Assembly: GCF_004341885.1 (NCBI RefSeq)
Contig: NZ_SLVX01000024.1
Coordinates: forward strand, 40,583 to 104,582
From: Shinella granuli
Lineage (GTDB): Bacteria > Pseudomonadota > Alphaproteobacteria > Rhizobiales > Rhizobiaceae
Length of the DNA stretch: 64,000 nucleotides
Direction: 5' to 3'
Below the pieces are notes generated by a model. That model was given only the letters and a program-made list of their open reading frames with translations. It ran no database searches and was not told the origin of the DNA. Below, piece after piece: positions 1 through 9,167 of this stretch. How positions within the stretch are numbered: the stretch's first letter is position 1; each line of letters begins with the position of its first letter. The translations under genes were made by a program, and so were the position numbers.

Positions 1-137
1 TTGATCCGCAAACGATGCGGCAGGGCATGGGGAGCCGCCTGATCCGGGGTGTCGTCAACCAGTTGAACGGCACGCACACCTTCGACGGAAGCAATGGAAC
101 CACATTTACCGCCGAACTCGATATCGTGGAGCCGTAA
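1..137 (+). CDS. Sensor histidine kinase, C-terminal end (partial)
   Basis: Only the last 44 codons are in the window; the gene begins upstream. The frame starting at base 3 ends in TAA at 135-137. It contains GMGSRLI followed about 20 residues later by GTTF, which matches the G2 box and final beta strand of the HATPase domain in HWE or HisKA_2 family kinases common in rhizobia. The phosphoacceptor and sensor regions are not visible, so the signal is unknown. It points away from the minus-strand sulfur operon and shares no promoter with it inside the window. Confidence 0.65.
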   Translation, partial: DPQTMRQGMGSRLIRGVVNQLNGTHTFDGSNGTTFTAELDIVEP

Positions 138-297
138 GTACGCCGCAGGCCAGAGCGGGGGCTCAGGCAGGCGATCCCTTGACGGCAAAGCGCCACGGCG
201 TTCGGCGGAAGACCCTTCGAGGCCTCGCACCATGCGAATTCATCTGCAAATCTGGACGGTTGCCCAAAATTCTGAACCGTCGAGGATCCGGGCAGCT

Positions 298-1665
298 TTA
301 CGGCCGGTACGGGCTTTGGCTCCGGAAGGTTGAAGCCGGATGGCTCGCGGGAAGGCGGTCGCCTGCGCCGAAGAGGCGGTCGCGCAGGCTGGATCCGCCG
401 TAGGATGTCTTGTAGCGGCCGCGCTCCTGCAGGACCGGCACGACGAGATCGACGAAGTCCTCATAGCATTCGGGCGTCACGGTGCGGGCCAGGTTGAAGC
501 CGTCGATCTCGCCGTCGTCGATCCAGCTTTCCAGCTCGTCGGCGATCGCCTCCGGCGTGCCGACGAGGAGCGGATAGCGCCCGCCGAGGGCCAGTTCGCC
601 GAGGAGCTGCCTTTTGGTCCACTGCTTCTTCTTCGCAAGTTCGGTCGCCGACTGGATGGCATTCGACGTGCCGTATTCGATCGGATCGTCGAGGCCGTAG
701 CGGGAGAAGTCGATGCCCGTGCTCGCCGAGAAATGCGCCAGCCCCGCTTCCGGGCTCGCATAGCCGAGATAGTCGCGATGTTTTTCGCGCGCCTCCTCGT
801 CGGTCCGGCCGGGAATGATGGAAATGCCGATGAAGATCTTGATGTCCTCCGGCGCGCGGCCGGCGGCAACGGCTTCCGCCCGCAGCGTGCGCGCGGTCGA
901 AAGGGCGGCCTGCCTGTCCACCGCGGTCACGAAGACGCATTCGGCATGGCGCGCGGCGAAGCGGCGGCCGCGGCCCGACGTGCCCGCCTGGTAGAGGACC
1001 GGGGTGCGTTGCCGGGAGGGTTCTGCAAGGTGGTAGCCCTCGACGCGGTAGAACGGGCCGTCATGCCGGATCGCCCTGACCCTGGCGGGGTCGGCATAGA
1101 CACGCGCCGCCTTGTCCCCGCGCACGGCATCGTCGTCCCAGCTTCCCTCCCAGAGCTTGTAGAGGACGTCGAGATAGTCTTCCGCACGGTCATAGCGCGT
1201 ATCGTGCGCCGTCAGCGCATCCTGCCCGATGGCGCGCGCCGCGCTGTCGAGATAGCCGGTCACGATGTTCCAGCCGATGCGGCCGTCCGTCAGGTGGTCG
1301 AGCGTCGAGATGCGGCGCGCGAACGTATAGGGCGGCTCGGCATTGGCGTTGACGGTGAGGCCGAAACCGAGATTTTCCGTGACCGCCGCCATGGCCGAAA
1401 CGAGCATGAGCGGATCGTTGACCGGAAGCTGGATGGATTCCGTCAGCGTCAGGTCGACCGAGCGCTGGTAGACATCATACACGCCGATGATGTCGGCGAT
1501 GAAGATGCCGTCGAAGAGACCGCGCTCCAGCGTCTTCGCCAGCGACGTCCAGTAGGCGAGCGTCTTGTAGTCGACCGACCTGTCGCGCGGATGCGCCCAG
1601 AGGCCGTGATTGATGTGGCCGACGCTGTTCATGTTGAATGCGTTCAGGAGGATCTGCTTTTTCAT
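298..1665 (-). CDS. NtaA/SnaA/DszA family flavin-dependent monooxygenase
   Basis: A 455-residue bacterial-luciferase-like (LLM class) monooxygenase that would use FMNH2 from a separate reductase to cleave C-S or C-N bonds. The N-terminal stretch NAFNMNSVGHINHGLW and the later GRIGWNIVTG are typical of the NtaA/SnaA/SoxA/DszA group, and the length fits. It is the last gene of the minus-strand operon, 9 bases after the second SfnB-like gene and downstream of metNIQ-like transport genes, so a role in releasing sulfur from an imported organosulfur compound is likely (inference). The exact substrate cannot be read from the sequence. Confidence 0.88.
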   Translation of the reverse strand: MKKQILLNAFNMNSVGHINHGLWAHPRDRSVDYKTLAYWTSLAKTLERGLFDGIFIADIIGVYDVYQRSVDLTLTESIQLPVNDPLMLVSAMAAVTENLGFGLTVNANAEPPYTFARRISTLDHLTDGRIGWNIVTGYLDSAARAIGQDALTAHDTRYDRAEDYLDVLYKLWEGSWDDDAVRGDKAARVYADPARVRAIRHDGPFYRVEGYHLAEPSRQRTPVLYQAGTSGRGRRFAARHAECVFVTAVDRQAALSTARTLRAEAVAAGRAPEDIKIFIGISIIPGRTDEEAREKHRDYLGYASPEAGLAHFSASTGIDFSRYGLDDPIEYGTSNAIQSATELAKKKQWTKRQLLGELALGGRYPLLVGTPEAIADELESWIDDGEIDGFNLARTVTPECYEDFVDLVVPVLQERGRYKTSYGGSSLRDRLFGAGDRLPASHPASTFRSQSPYRP

Positions 1666-1674
1666 GTCGGTCCG

Positions 1675-2895
1675 TCAGATGGCGCCGTGCCGCGGCGGGC
1701 GCTTGCCGTTGAGATGGAAATTGCCGACCGCCTGGTATTTCCAGCGGACGGGATCGTGGAGCGTATGCGTGCGAACGTTGCGCCAATAGCGGTCCAGGTT
1801 GTCCTCGCTTTGCGTCGAGGACGTGCCGGAAAGCTCGAACAGCTTGTCGGCCGCAAGCAGGCCTGCCTTGGTCGTCAGGATTCGCGCCTGCGCAACGGCG
1901 ATCGACGCGCGCGCCACGCTGTCCTCGTCCGGCACACGCTGCGCCGCGTCGACGAGGGCGCCCGCGCGGTCGACCAGCGCTTCCGCCGCGCGCAGCCGCA
2001 CCCGGACATGGCCGACCTGGTGCAGCGTCAACGGGTCCTCGGAGGCCTTCTCCACGCCGGAATCGAGCCAGGGCCGCGCCCTCGCCCGCACGTAGCGCAA
2101 GGTTTCCTCGAAGGCGCCGAGACCGATGCCGAGGTCGATCGCCGCATGCATGATCTGCGCGTGCGGCCCGATCGTCGTCGGCCGGTCGAACGAGGCCTTG
2201 AAGGGCACCACCCATTCCGGCTCGACGCGCACGCGGCTGAACGTGACGGAGCCGCTTCCGGTCACGCGCTGGCCGAAGCCGTCCCAGTCGTCGATGACCG
2301 TCACGCCCGGGGCATTGCGCGGGACGAAAGCAAGATAGGTGACGTCCGAGCCTGCGTCGTCCGCCACCACGAGGGTCGGGATCCAGTGCGCATAGATGGC
2401 GCCGGTGCAGTAGAATTTCTCGCCCTCGACATACCAGCCCGCGGGATCGCGCACGAGCCTCGTGCGCCGCTTGAAATCCCGCGTGCCGATTTCCGCCAGC
2501 GCATTGCCGAGGCGGTCGCCGGCAAGCACCCGGTCGAAGAAGAAGCGCTTCTGCGTCTCCGAACCGCCGACCCGCAGCACTTCCAACGCATAGAAATGGT
2601 TCTGCGGAATCTGGGCGAGCGAGCCGTCCGCGGCGGCGATGGTGGCGATGACGCGGGCGAGCGTGACCGTCGAGATTTCCGCGCCGCCATAGGCCCGCGG
2701 TATGGTCGCGCCCCACAGGCCGCTTGCGGTGTAGCGTTCGAGTTCGTCCCAGGGCAGGCGCCGCTCGGCATCGCGCAAGACGGCATCGCGCGCGAAATCG
2801 GCAGCGAGTTGCCGTGCCGTTTCGAGCGCATGCGCATCATCCCGGATGAGCACGGGGCGTGGCTTGGCGGATGCCTGGAAGGCCGTCGAGATCAT
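1675..2895 (-). CDS. SfnB/DszC-type acyl-CoA-dehydrogenase-fold monooxygenase
   Basis: A 406-residue flavoprotein of the acyl-CoA dehydrogenase fold, closest in pattern to the SfnB/DszC sulfur-acquisition branch. The motif AQIPQNHF and the middle region VTVIDDWDGFGQR, followed by DPVRWKYQAVGNFHLNG at the C-terminus, mark this branch rather than true fatty acyl-CoA dehydrogenases. Family members use reduced flavin and O2 to oxygenate sulfur compounds such as sulfones. It lies 12 bases after its paralogue and 9 bases before the LLM monooxygenase, consistent with one transcript. Confidence 0.85.
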   Translation of the reverse strand: MISTAFQASAKPRPVLIRDDAHALETARQLAADFARDAVLRDAERRLPWDELERYTASGLWGATIPRAYGGAEISTVTLARVIATIAAADGSLAQIPQNHFYALEVLRVGGSETQKRFFFDRVLAGDRLGNALAEIGTRDFKRRTRLVRDPAGWYVEGEKFYCTGAIYAHWIPTLVVADDAGSDVTYLAFVPRNAPGVTVIDDWDGFGQRVTGSGSVTFSRVRVEPEWVVPFKASFDRPTTIGPHAQIMHAAIDLGIGLGAFEETLRYVRARARPWLDSGVEKASEDPLTLHQVGHVRVRLRAAEALVDRAGALVDAAQRVPDEDSVARASIAVAQARILTTKAGLLAADKLFELSGTSSTQSEDNLDRYWRNVRTHTLHDPVRWKYQAVGNFHLNGKRPPRHGAI

Positions 2896-2907
2896 GGCGT
2901 CCCCCTC

Positions 2908-4155
2908 TCAGTTCCATTGATGGCGGGCCGGATAGGCGCCGTTGAGGTAGTAGTTGCCGAGCAGGTGATATTTCCATCGCACCGGATCGTGCAGCGTGTG
3001 GACCCGCGCATTGCGCCAGTGCCTGTCGAGGGCATGAGCGGCGCGCGTGGCGCTCGATCCGGCGAGATCGAAGAGTTTTTCGCTCGCTTCGAGCGCGATC
3101 TCGGTGGTCAGGATCTTCGCCTCCGCGACGGCGACGGACGCCCTGGCGCTCGTCTGCGCCGTCACCGGCACGGCGTTCAGCTCATCGAGCACGGCGGCGG
3201 CGTGATGGAGAAGCGCCTGCGCCGCCTGGTACTCGGTTTCGAGATGGCCGATCTCGTGGATGATCGTCGGATCGTCGGATGCCCGTTCGAGGCCGGAATC
3301 CATCCACGGCCGCGCGCGGTCGCGCACGAAGGCCGTCGCGTCGTCGATCGCCGCGCGCGCAATGCCGGAATCGATCGCGGCCTGGATGATCTGCGAGATC
3401 GGCCCCCACAGGCCCGGCTTGTCCGCGGCCTGCCAGACCGGCAGCACCTGGATCGGCTCGACCGGCACGGCGTCGAACTCGACCGTGCCGCTCGCCGTCG
3501 TGCGCTGCCCGAAGGAGGACCAGTCGTCGATCACCGTGACGCCCGGCGCATCGTAGCGCGCCCAGACCTGCACCGCGCGCCCCTCGTCGTCGAGGGCGCG
3601 CGTCGGGATCCAGTGCGCGAACAGCGCGCCCGTCGAATAAAAACGCCGGCCTGTGAGGCGCAGGCCGTCGGCGGTCGCGGTGATGCGCGTCGTCACGTGG
3701 TTGATCATGTTGCGTCCGCGCTCGGGGCCGGCATTGCCGATGCGCTCGCCCCGCAGGATATCGGCGTAGAAGCGCGTCTTCTGCTCTTGCGAGCCGAGAT
3801 CGCGCAGCAGGGCAAGGACGCCGAAATGGTTCTGCGGGATCTGCCCGGCCGAGGGGTCGGCGGCACAGAGGATTTCGAACACCTTCACCAGCGTGACGAA
3901 GGAAAGCTCGGGCCCACCATACGCCTTCGGCACGGTGATGGCGCCGAGGCCGCTTGCGCTGTAGGCCTCGATCTCGTCCCAGGGCAGCAGCCTTTCCCGG
4001 TCCCGCTGTGCGGCCTGCGGGCGCAGGACGTCGGCAAGCGCCGTCGCAGCCGCGATCGCTTCCGCATCGGTGGCGATGCGCCGGGCGGATACGGTCGCAG
4101 CCGGCCGCCGCGCTGCATCGGATCCTCTTCCGGTCGCCTTTTCGGTCTTGCTCAT
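2908..4155 (-). CDS. Second SfnB/DszC-type monooxygenase
   Basis: A 415-residue paralogue of the downstream gene with the same landmarks: GQIPQNHFGVLALL, VTVIDDWSSFGQR and DPVRWKYHLLGNYYLNGAYP. The open frame runs upstream into metI, but the start at 4155 (MSKTEKATG) is preferred because it begins just after metI ends at 4176 and the family homology starts shortly after. Two DszC-like enzymes plus one DszA-like enzyme suggest stepwise oxidation of one substrate or two related substrates (inference). The roughly 35-residue Arg/Ala-rich leader is probably poorly conserved. Confidence 0.85.
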   Translation of the reverse strand: MSKTEKATGRGSDAARRPAATVSARRIATDAEAIAAATALADVLRPQAAQRDRERLLPWDEIEAYSASGLGAITVPKAYGGPELSFVTLVKVFEILCAADPSAGQIPQNHFGVLALLRDLGSQEQKTRFYADILRGERIGNAGPERGRNMINHVTTRITATADGLRLTGRRFYSTGALFAHWIPTRALDDEGRAVQVWARYDAPGVTVIDDWSSFGQRTTASGTVEFDAVPVEPIQVLPVWQAADKPGLWGPISQIIQAAIDSGIARAAIDDATAFVRDRARPWMDSGLERASDDPTIIHEIGHLETEYQAAQALLHHAAAVLDELNAVPVTAQTSARASVAVAEAKILTTEIALEASEKLFDLAGSSATRAAHALDRHWRNARVHTLHDPVRWKYHLLGNYYLNGAYPARHQWN

Positions 4156-4175
4156 TTTCGTCTCGTTTCTGCCTG

Positions 4176-4829
4176 TCAACGGTTGCGCAGCCGGCGCACG
4201 GTATAGTCGCCGGCAAACTGCACCAGCGTGACCATGGCGATGAGCACGATGATGACCGCGATCATGACGGTCGTGTCGAAACGCTGGTAGCCGTAGCGGA
4301 TCGCCATGTCGCCGAGGCCGCCCGCCCCGACGGCGCCGGCCATGGCGGAAGCGCCGATCATCGTGACGACGGTGATCGTGAAGCCGCCGACGATGCCGGG
4401 AAACGCCTCGGGCAGCAGCACGTGGCGCACGATATGCCATTTGCGGCAGCCCATCGCCTGCGCCGCCTCGATGAGGCCCTTGTCCACCTCGCGAAGGCTG
4501 ACTTCCGCGATGCGGGCGAAGAAGGGCGTCGCGCTGATCGACAGCGGAACGATCGCCGCCCACACGCCGATCGTCGTTCCGGTCAGGAACCGCGTGAACG
4601 GCAGGAGCGCCACCAGCAGCACGATGAAGGGCGTCGCGCGAAAGCCGTTGACGACGGCAGCGACCGCGCGGTTCAATCGCGGCGCCTCGAAGAAGCCGCC
4701 GGGCGCCGAGACGACGAGGAAGACGGCGATGGGAATGCCGATGACGAGCGCGATCAGCGCCGAAATGCCGACCATCTGCACCGTGTCGAGAAAGGCCAGC
4801 CAGAGGCGGTTATACATCGCTGGCGACAT
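4176..4829 (-). CDS. metI: MetI-type ABC transporter permease
   Basis: A 217-residue inner-membrane permease, exactly the usual MetI length, with about five to six hydrophobic segments and the EAA-type loop around [22 protein letters not shown] that docks to the ATPase. The start [14 protein letters not shown] at 4829 is chosen because it overlaps the end of metN by 20 bases, as in many metNI pairs; the open frame extends further upstream only as a shadow of metN. With metN and two MetQ-like proteins it forms a methionine-uptake (MUT) family importer; the monooxygenase genes suggest the cargo may be another sulfur compound. Confidence 0.9.
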   Translation of the reverse strand: MSPAMYNRLWLAFLDTVQMVGISALIALVIGIPIAVFLVVSAPGGFFEAPRLNRAVAAVVNGFRATPFIVLLVALLPFTRFLTGTTIGVWAAIVPLSISATPFFARIAEVSLREVDKGLIEAAQAMGCRKWHIVRHVLLPEAFPGIVGGFTITVVTMIGASAMAGAVGAGGLGDMAIRYGYQRFDTTVMIAVIIVLIAMVTLVQFAGDYTVRRLRNR

Positions 4830-5943
4830 GACCGAGAATCCTTGCGCTACCGACATGGCCCTTGAGGGCTTCAAGATTGCTTTCCGAAACGCCGCGCGCC
4901 GCGACGAGCAGGGTGCCCTGGGCGTGCCCCTGGATGCGGTCGATCGTGCCGTGAAGCAGCCGGACCGATGTTCCGAGAGCCGAAGCGAGGCACGAGAGAT
5001 CCGGCCCGGCACTTTCGCCGCCGGTATAATGCAGTTCGAGAACGGCCTCGCCGCCGGCAACGGGCTGCGGCTGCAGGCGCGCCGCGATGTCCTCCGGCAG
5101 GTCGCGGCTCAACGGTCGCAGGAGCGCGCGCGTCGCATCGTGCTTCGGCGCGCCGAAGACCTGCCAGACGGGACCTTCCTCGGCGATGCGCCCCTGTTCG
5201 AGAACCAGCACGTTCTCGCAGATTTCCCGGATCACGCTCATCTCGTGCGTGATGAGGATGATCGTGAGGCCGAGGCTGCGGTTGATATCCTTCAGGAGCT
5301 TCAGGATCGAGAGCGTCGTCTCGGGATCGAGCGCGGAGGTCGCCTCGTCGCACAGCAGGATTTCCGGCTTGTGCACGAGGGCGCGCGCGATGCCGACCCT
5401 CTGCTTCTGCCCGCCCGACAGGCGCGAGGGATAGACGTTGTGTTTGCCTTCGAGGCCGACCAGCGCCAGGACTTCGTCGACCCGTTCGGCGATCTGCTTC
5501 TTCGGTACGCCGGCGACGACGAGCGGCAGCGCCACGTTCTCCCGCACCGTCTTGGCCGAGAGCAGGTTGAAGTGCTGGAAGATCATGCCGAGGCGGCGAC
5601 GCAGTTCCACGAGCGCATCCTCATCGAACCGGCCGATGTCCTGCCCGTCCACGAGAACGCGGCCGGAGGTCGGGGTTTCCAGCCGGTTGATCGTGCGCAG
5701 CAGGCTCGACTTGCCGGCGCCGCTGCGGCCGATGATGCCGTAGACGCGACCCGCCGGGATTTCGAGATCGATATCCTCCAGCGCATTCACCGCGCCGGCC
5801 GCGGATCGATAGATCTTGCCGAGCTTTTCGAACCGGACGGAACCAGCCCCGGCGGCAGAAGCCACCCGGGTTGCCGTCGCCACCTTTTCCGTGGCCGCGC
5901 CGTGCACCGGTACGGCCGTCGTCTCCACGGTCAATGCAGCCAT
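4810..5943 (-). CDS. metN: MetN-type ABC transporter ATP-binding protein
   Basis: A 377-residue ATPase with Walker [10 protein letters not shown], the signature [15 protein letters not shown], Walker [13 protein letters not shown] and the switch histidine in LITHEMSV. After the ATPase core a C-terminal region from about residue 290 corresponds to the NIL/ACT-like domain that senses substrate in MetN. A 35-residue Ala/Thr/Val-rich leader before [10 protein letters not shown] is unusual; translation could begin internally. The start overlaps the end of the first metQ-like gene by 13 bases, so the operon is translationally coupled. Confidence 0.9.
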   Translation of the reverse strand: MAALTVETTAVPVHGAATEKVATATRVASAAGAGSVRFEKLGKIYRSAAGAVNALEDIDLEIPAGRVYGIIGRSGAGKSSLLRTINRLETPTSGRVLVDGQDIGRFDEDALVELRRRLGMIFQHFNLLSAKTVRENVALPLVVAGVPKKQIAERVDEVLALVGLEGKHNVYPSRLSGGQKQRVGIARALVHKPEILLCDEATSALDPETTLSILKLLKDINRSLGLTIILITHEMSVIREICENVLVLEQGRIAEEGPVWQVFGAPKHDATRALLRPLSRDLPEDIAARLQPQPVAGGEAVLELHYTGGESAGPDLSCLASALGTSVRLLHGTIDRIQGHAQGTLLVAARGVSESNLEALKGHVGSARILGHVASDV

Positions 5944-6734
5944 GACAGTGTGTAGAGCTTGTCGTTGCCGTTATAGGCGTCGTGGATGACCTTCCGGACG
6001 GTCTCCGAATTCTGGTAGAGTTCGACCAGCTTCTTCAGCGCCGGGTCATCCTTGCGGTCCTCCTTGACGGTGAAGATGATCGAGAACCGGCGGTCGTCGA
6101 TACCCGAATAGATGAGGCCCGAGCCAGGATCGAAGAGGCCGGATGCGGCGATGAAGTGGGGGTAGCCGAGCGCCAGGTCCACGTCCGCCGTGATGCGTGC
6201 GAGCTGCGGCCCCTCGACCTCGGTGAATTCGAGGTTACGGGGGTTTTCGACGATGTCGTCCAGCGTGCCGGTGAAGCCGACGCCGTCGCGCAGCTTGATC
6301 AGGCCGGCCTTTTCGAGAAGCAGCAAACCGCGTCCCTGGTTGACCGGATCGTTGGCGATCGCCACCTTGCCGCCTTCCGGAATCGCGTCGAAGCTCTTGT
6401 GCTTCAACGAGTAGAGGCCGATGTTCGCCAGAATGCCCGGACCGATGTCGGTCAGCTTGTAGCCGCGGTCGGCGATGGCATTGTCGAGGAATGGCCGGTG
6501 CTGGAAATAGTTGGCGTCGATATCGCCGGCATCGAGCGCCACGTTCGGCGTCGTCCAGTCGGTGAACTCCACGGCCTCTACCTCGATGCCCGCTTCCTTG
6601 GCCTCCGGTATGAGCGCGGTGATGGAATCCGCATAGGCGCCCGGCACCACGCCGATCCTGATCGTGTCGGCCTCTGCCGCCGTTGCGGAAGACAGCGCCA
6701 GCGCCGTCACGAATCCGAGAGTATGCAGTCTCAT
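5931..6734 (-). CDS. MetQ/NlpA-family substrate-binding protein 1
   Basis: A 267-residue periplasmic binding protein. The N-terminus [22 protein letters not shown] is a signal peptide, apparently not a lipoprotein signal because no lipobox cysteine is seen. The mature part has the NlpA family pattern: [37 protein letters not shown] and a C-terminal [12 protein letters not shown]. It lies directly before metN and overlaps it. It is similar throughout to the next gene upstream, so the operon supplies two binding proteins to one permease, which may widen the substrate range (inference). Confidence 0.88.
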   Translation of the reverse strand: MRLHTLGFVTALALSSATAAEADTIRIGVVPGAYADSITALIPEAKEAGIEVEAVEFTDWTTPNVALDAGDIDANYFQHRPFLDNAIADRGYKLTDIGPGILANIGLYSLKHKSFDAIPEGGKVAIANDPVNQGRGLLLLEKAGLIKLRDGVGFTGTLDDIVENPRNLEFTEVEGPQLARITADVDLALGYPHFIAASGLFDPGSGLIYSGIDDRRFSIIFTVKEDRKDDPALKKLVELYQNSETVRKVIHDAYNGNDKLYTLSWLH

Positions 6735-6779
6735 GTAGTCGCTTCCCCGTATCGGTTGTTCTGATTGCCTTGCCGCCGG

Positions 6780-7619
6780 TCAGTTGACCTGCGCACCTTC
6801 CGTCCAGGGAAGGCTGTAGAGCTTGTCGTTGTCGGCGAAGGACTTGTGGATCTGGGCCTTCACCGCGTCGGAGGCCTGGTAGATCTCGACGAAACGCTTG
6901 ACGAGCGGCGCATCCGCATTGTCCTCGCGCGCCACGAAGCGGATCGCGAAATAGATGTCGTCGATTCCGGTATAGAGCAGCGCCTGGCCGGCGATGTCCG
7001 GAAGTCCGGCATTCACGTAGTGCGCCGGATACCCCTGGGCGAGATCGACGTCTTCGAGCGCGCGGACGAGCTGCGGCCCTTCGATCTCCACGAATTCCAG
7101 CTTGCGGGGGTTTTCGGCGACATCGTCCAGCGTGCCGCGGGCGCCGACACCCTCGCGCAGCTTGATCAGGCCGGCCCGCTCGATGAGCTGGAGGCCGCGC
7201 CCCTGATTGACCGGGTCGTTCGCCACACCGACGCGCGCGCCTTCCGGCAGGGCATCGAAGCTCTTGTACTTCGAGGAATAGAGGCCGAGGTTCGGCAGGA
7301 GGCCGACGGCGACGCTCTTCAGCTTGAAGCCGGTCTCGGCAACCGCATTGTCGAGAAAAGCCTGATGCTGGAAGTAGTTGACGTCGAGATCGCCGGCATT
7401 CAGCGCCACATTCGGCGTCGCCCAGTCGGTGAATTCGATGACCTTCACGTCAAGCCCCTGCTCGCGTGCCTCGGCCGCCGCCACTTCGACGGAATCGGCA
7501 AGAGAACCGGGCGTCACACCAATGGTCAGCGTCTGCGCAAGTGCGAACGTGGTGGTCAGCGAGAGCGCGACCGCCGCCTTGCCCAGAAGATCGATCTTTC
7601 TCGTCAGCCAGTTTGCCAT
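6780..7619 (-). CDS. MetQ/NlpA-family substrate-binding protein 2
   Basis: A 279-residue paralogue of the following gene with matching blocks VIEFTDWATPNVALNAGDLDVNYFQ (split over two stretches), [13 protein letters not shown] and FADNDKLYSLPW. The start MANWLTRKIDLLGK at 7619 is preferred over one 57 bases upstream because GAGGT lies seven bases before it and it begins directly with a signal peptide (cleavage near ALAQ). It is the first gene of the minus-strand sulfur operon; the promoter should lie within 7620-7935. Confidence 0.88.
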   Translation of the reverse strand: MANWLTRKIDLLGKAAVALSLTTTFALAQTLTIGVTPGSLADSVEVAAAEAREQGLDVKVIEFTDWATPNVALNAGDLDVNYFQHQAFLDNAVAETGFKLKSVAVGLLPNLGLYSSKYKSFDALPEGARVGVANDPVNQGRGLQLIERAGLIKLREGVGARGTLDDVAENPRKLEFVEIEGPQLVRALEDVDLAQGYPAHYVNAGLPDIAGQALLYTGIDDIYFAIRFVAREDNADAPLVKRFVEIYQASDAVKAQIHKSFADNDKLYSLPWTEGAQVN

Positions 7620-7934
7620 TGTCTTTACCTCGTGGATCATGTCTGCGGCCGGCAAGGCACCCGACCCGCGGCTCATTCAACGGAATGAACGATAGTTGAT
7701 AAAATCAATCGAAAAAGTATTCTTTTTTCAATCTTGCGCACGCGCGCGAAAATTCGTTCCGCCGCGGCAGCGTCTTCCTGAGCCCGTTGGACATGAATGA
7801 GCATGCCGGAGTGCGATGGGTGCGAACTGGCGGAACCGCGTTGCCTGAACAGTCATCCCGACGGGGCAGGCGATGTCTTGAAGGGCAATTTTTTACTTGC
7901 GGATCTTGAACCCGAAAACCGCAAAAACCAAATC

Positions 7935-8030
7935 GAATTCCGTCAGCCGCTGACGTCAGGGCTGACCGTGCTGGAAGCGCCGTCTTTCGGCGCTCCGTAT
8001 CCATGTTGCTTCAAGGAGGATATGGCTATG
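7935..8030 (+). promoter_or_regulatory. ROSE-type RNA thermometer in the hsp20 leader
   Basis: Three stem-loops can be drawn in the leader. Stem 1 pairs GTCAGCC (7942-7948) with GGCTGAC (7960-7966). Stem 2 pairs AGCGCCG (7976-7982) with CGGCGCT (7988-7994). The last pairs CCAT (8001-8004) with ATGG (8022-8025), and TTGCT (8006-8010) faces the Shine-Dalgarno AGGAGG (8014-8019). TTGCT opposite the ribosome site is the conserved feature of ROSE elements of rhizobial small heat-shock genes: heat melts the imperfect stem and frees the ribosome site and start codon. Confidence 0.82.
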
Positions 8031-8504
8031 GCAACATCTTACGACTACGCACCACTGTTCCGCTCGAGCATCGGGTTTGACCGGATCTTCAATCTCCTGG
8101 AAAACGCACAACGCGCACGCTCGATCAGCGACTGGCCGCCCTATGACATCGTCAAGACCGGCGATGACAGCTACCGCATCTCGATCGCTGTCGCGGGCTT
8201 CGCGCGGGACGACCTCGACATCACGTTCCAGTCCAATCTCCTGACGGTGACCGGCAAGAAGCAGGAGGCGCCTGCCGATGGCTATCTCCATCGCGGCATC
8301 GGCGCCAGGCCCTTCGAACATCGCTTCGAACTTGCCGACCACGTCAGGGTGAATGGAGCAGACCTGAACAACGGCCTCCTGTCGATCGATCTCGTTCGCG
8401 AAATCCCCGAGGAGATGAAGCCGCGGAAAATCTCCATCGAGAGCGCACCGGCTCTCGAACAATCGGCGACCTCCGCGCAGATCGAAGCGCAGAAGGCCGC
8501 GTAA
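8022..8504 (+). CDS. Hsp20 family small heat-shock protein
   Basis: A 160-residue alpha-crystallin-domain chaperone that holds unfolding proteins for refolding by other chaperones. The N-terminus MAMATSYDYAPLFRSSIGFDR and the core YDIVKTGDDSYRISIAVAGF are typical of the rhizobial class A HspA/HspD/IbpA-like proteins; the closing strand contains NGLLSIDL. The start at 8022 sits eight bases after AGGAGG and lies inside the last ROSE hairpin; a second in-frame ATG follows at 8028. The C-terminal tail is Gln/Ala-rich. Control is expected at translation by temperature. Confidence 0.92.
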   Translation: MAMATSYDYAPLFRSSIGFDRIFNLLENAQRARSISDWPPYDIVKTGDDSYRISIAVAGFARDDLDITFQSNLLTVTGKKQEAPADGYLHRGIGARPFEHRFELADHVRVNGADLNNGLLSIDLVREIPEEMKPRKISIESAPALEQSATSAQIEAQKAA

Positions 8505-8523
8505 GACAAACGCCATCGAGAAG

Positions 8524-8545
8524 GGGCGCCGTCGCAACGGCGCCC
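8524..8545 (+). other. GC-rich stem-loop after hsp20
   Basis: GGGCGCCG (8524-8531) pairs perfectly with CGGCGCCC (8538-8545) around a six-base loop, 19 bases after the hsp20 stop. There is no T tract behind it, so it is more likely an mRNA-stabilising or partially terminating hairpin between hsp20 and the DUF982 gene than a complete intrinsic terminator. Confidence 0.45.
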
Positions 8546-8573
8546 GTCGACATTCCGGGTTGGGAAGGAGAGC

Positions 8574-8876
8574 ATGATGAAACCCGATATGTTCAAAGAA
8601 CCCGTATCCATTCTTGTCGGCCTTGGCTTTCCGACGGAGGTCCGTTCCGTCATGGACGCCTATCGCCACCTCGTCGAATGGCCCGCAGCATGGAGAGATG
8701 CCGCGTATTCGATTGCCCTCAACGCCTGCAACGCCGCGCTGCGCGGTGAGATCGACGCGGAAACCGCACGCGGACTGTTCGCGGCCTACGCCGAAAAGCA
8801 TGATCTGCTTGCGCCGGACACCCACCTGATCACAGCATCAGGATCGCGGCGCGACCGGGATCCGCACGTTTGCTGA
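8574..8876 (+). CDS. DUF982 domain protein
   Basis: A 100-residue small cytosolic protein without signal peptide. The pattern of a VxxLxxPxEV strand, ALxxL-type helix around HLVEWPAAWRD, then NACNAALRGEIDAETARGLFAAYAEK matches the rhizobial DUF982 family, whose function is unknown. GGAAGGAG precedes the start. It follows hsp20 by 69 bases in the same direction and may be read through from it, so a stress link is plausible (inference). A second DUF982 gene lies at 55148-55414, also among stress genes. Confidence 0.7.
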   Translation: MMKPDMFKEPVSILVGLGFPTEVRSVMDAYRHLVEWPAAWRDAAYSIALNACNAALRGEIDAETARGLFAAYAEKHDLLAPDTHLITASGSRRDRDPHVC

Positions 8877-8885
8877 GGTGCGCCG

Positions 8886-9167
8886 ATGATGGACAACATG
8901 GCGAAGCAGGCCGTCCAAGACGTGATGACCATGGGACCCGCCGTTCTGATGCCGCAGAACATCCGGTTTCGGCGCCCCATCGACGTCGTGGATTCGCCCG
9001 CCCTCTCCGCTCCCGACAAGCGAACGATCCTCGCGGCCTGGGCGTCCGACTATTACGCCGTCGATTCGAAACCGGCACTGCGTCAGATACCGGGAACTCC
9101 CGAGGCCGTTTCGATCGATGACGTGCAGTCTGCACTGCAAGAGCTCGATCGCCGCTACGATCTCTGA
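8886..9167 (+). CDS. Hypothetical small rhizobial protein
   Basis: A 93-residue protein I do not recognise by family. It starts ATGATG nine bases after the DUF982 stop, with GAGGT six bases before the first ATG, so the two genes are probably cotranscribed. Visible features are a middle segment SAPDKRTILAAWASDYYAVDSKPALRQIPG and a C-terminal acidic-amphipathic helix SIDDVQSALQELDRRYDL. The motif of a helix beginning DKR.IL..WASD.YAV.S.P..R is seen in short rhizobial proteins of unknown role. No signal peptide or membrane segment. Confidence 0.6.
   Translation: MMDNMAKQAVQDVMTMGPAVLMPQNIRFRRPIDVVDSPALSAPDKRTILAAWASDYYAVDSKPALRQIPGTPEAVSIDDVQSALQELDRRYDL

Noticed and set aside
340..4206. A 1288-codon open frame on the plus strand
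   Set aside because: It lies opposite to three clear monooxygenase genes, has Arg/Ala/Gly-rich low-complexity composition and no domain; it is an antisense shadow caused by high GC content.
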